Below are positions 63,899 through 64,000 of a DNA stretch of 64,000 nt, one piece after another (the first letter of the stretch is position 1; each line of letters begins with the position of its first letter). Under the pieces are notes generated by a model that was not told where the DNA came from, did no database searches, and saw only the letters and a list, made by a program, of their open reading frames with translations. The stretch lies in NCBI GenBank assembly GCA_030145845.1, contig JAIXHJ010000002.1:248001-312000 (forward strand), in the 5' to 3' direction. This DNA comes from Pseudomonadota bacterium (GTDB lineage: Bacteria; Pseudomonadota; Gammaproteobacteria; Pseudomonadales; Oceanobacteraceae). The position numbers and the translations under genes were made by a program.

Positions 63899-64000
63899 TT
63901 ATTCCGCCGCGTCAGGCTCTGTGGCTGCGGGTTGCTCTGGAGACCCGGCTTCAGTGGCGCTGCTGTCTTCTGCCGTTATTTCCGCATCTTCGGCGCTGCT
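63899..64000 (-). CDS. C-terminal end of an unknown minus-strand gene
   Basis: A minus-strand frame open from the window edge ends with TAA at 63899-63901, 2 bp behind the HD-GYP stop. Its last 33 residues are very acidic and Ala-rich (AATEPDAAE at the end). Such a composition is common for disordered protein tails. The rest is outside the window, so the protein cannot be named. Confidence 0.5.
   Translation of the reverse strand, partial: SSAEDAEITAEDSSATEAGSPEQPAATEPDAAE

Overview
The window looks like chromosome of a free-living, probably marine gammaproteobacterium, close in gene content to Oceanospirillales such as Thalassolituus or Oceanobacter. The reasons are the T6SS gene order, a phenylacetate (paa) cluster coupled to a TRAP transporter and a DcaP-like porin, stand-alone cytochrome b561 and c' genes, and a tRNA-Arg(CCG) close to the gammaproteobacterial type. 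The genus is inference: there is no rRNA or marker gene in the window.

Layout. (1) 1-12704, + strand: most of a type VI secretion locus, tssM(partial)-tagF-tssA-tssB-tssC-second tssC-like-tssE-tssF-tssG-clpV, closed by a strong terminator. (2) 12954-28179: a defence island between the T6SS terminator and a tRNA-Arg gene. It starts with a short minus-strand excisionase-like relic. Nine + strand genes follow: an Xre regulator, an MmeI-like DNA methyltransferase without a visible nuclease motif, an AlbA_2/GHKL ATPase, a DEAD/DEAH helicase, a T5orf172-type GIY-YIG nuclease, and a complete type I Wadjet system (JetA-JetB-JetC-JetD). The methyltransferase-ATPase-helicase-nuclease set resembles a dispersed restriction-type defence system that I cannot name. 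Its last gene lies 24 bp before jetA, so the two systems may be transcribed together. A copy of the tRNA 3' end lies between jetD and the tRNA, the mark of past site-specific integration.

(3) 28809-43638: phenylacetate catabolism. paaX and paaY are on the minus strand; paaFGHIJK and paaABCDEZ on the plus strand encode the whole route from phenylacetate through phenylacetyl-CoA, its epoxide and oxepin-CoA to acetyl-CoA and succinyl-CoA. A GATAC motif recurs in each paa intergenic region and may be the PaaX operator. (4) 43717-48403: a DcaP-like porin, a three-part TRAP transporter and a universal stress protein, plausibly the uptake arm of the paa cluster.

(5) 48438-64000: ordinary chromosomal genes. 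They are a barrel-like protein without a signal peptide, an Asp/Asn beta-hydroxylase-like protein, cytochrome b561 and cytochrome c' (convergent, overlapping), two alpha/beta hydrolases, a FAN1-type VRR-NUC nuclease with a CLCA_X-like HExxH protein, a ferric-reductase-like flavoprotein, an MFS transporter, a multi-pass membrane protein, a HIT protein, a ModF-like double ABC ATPase, an HD-GYP phosphodiesterase, and the acidic C-terminus of a further minus-strand gene.

The most interesting stretch is 12.9-28.6 kb. It combines the unnamed four-gene module, an AT-rich recognition domain in its methyltransferase, a 10-bp tandem repeat array inside the operon, and tRNA-linked integration scars.
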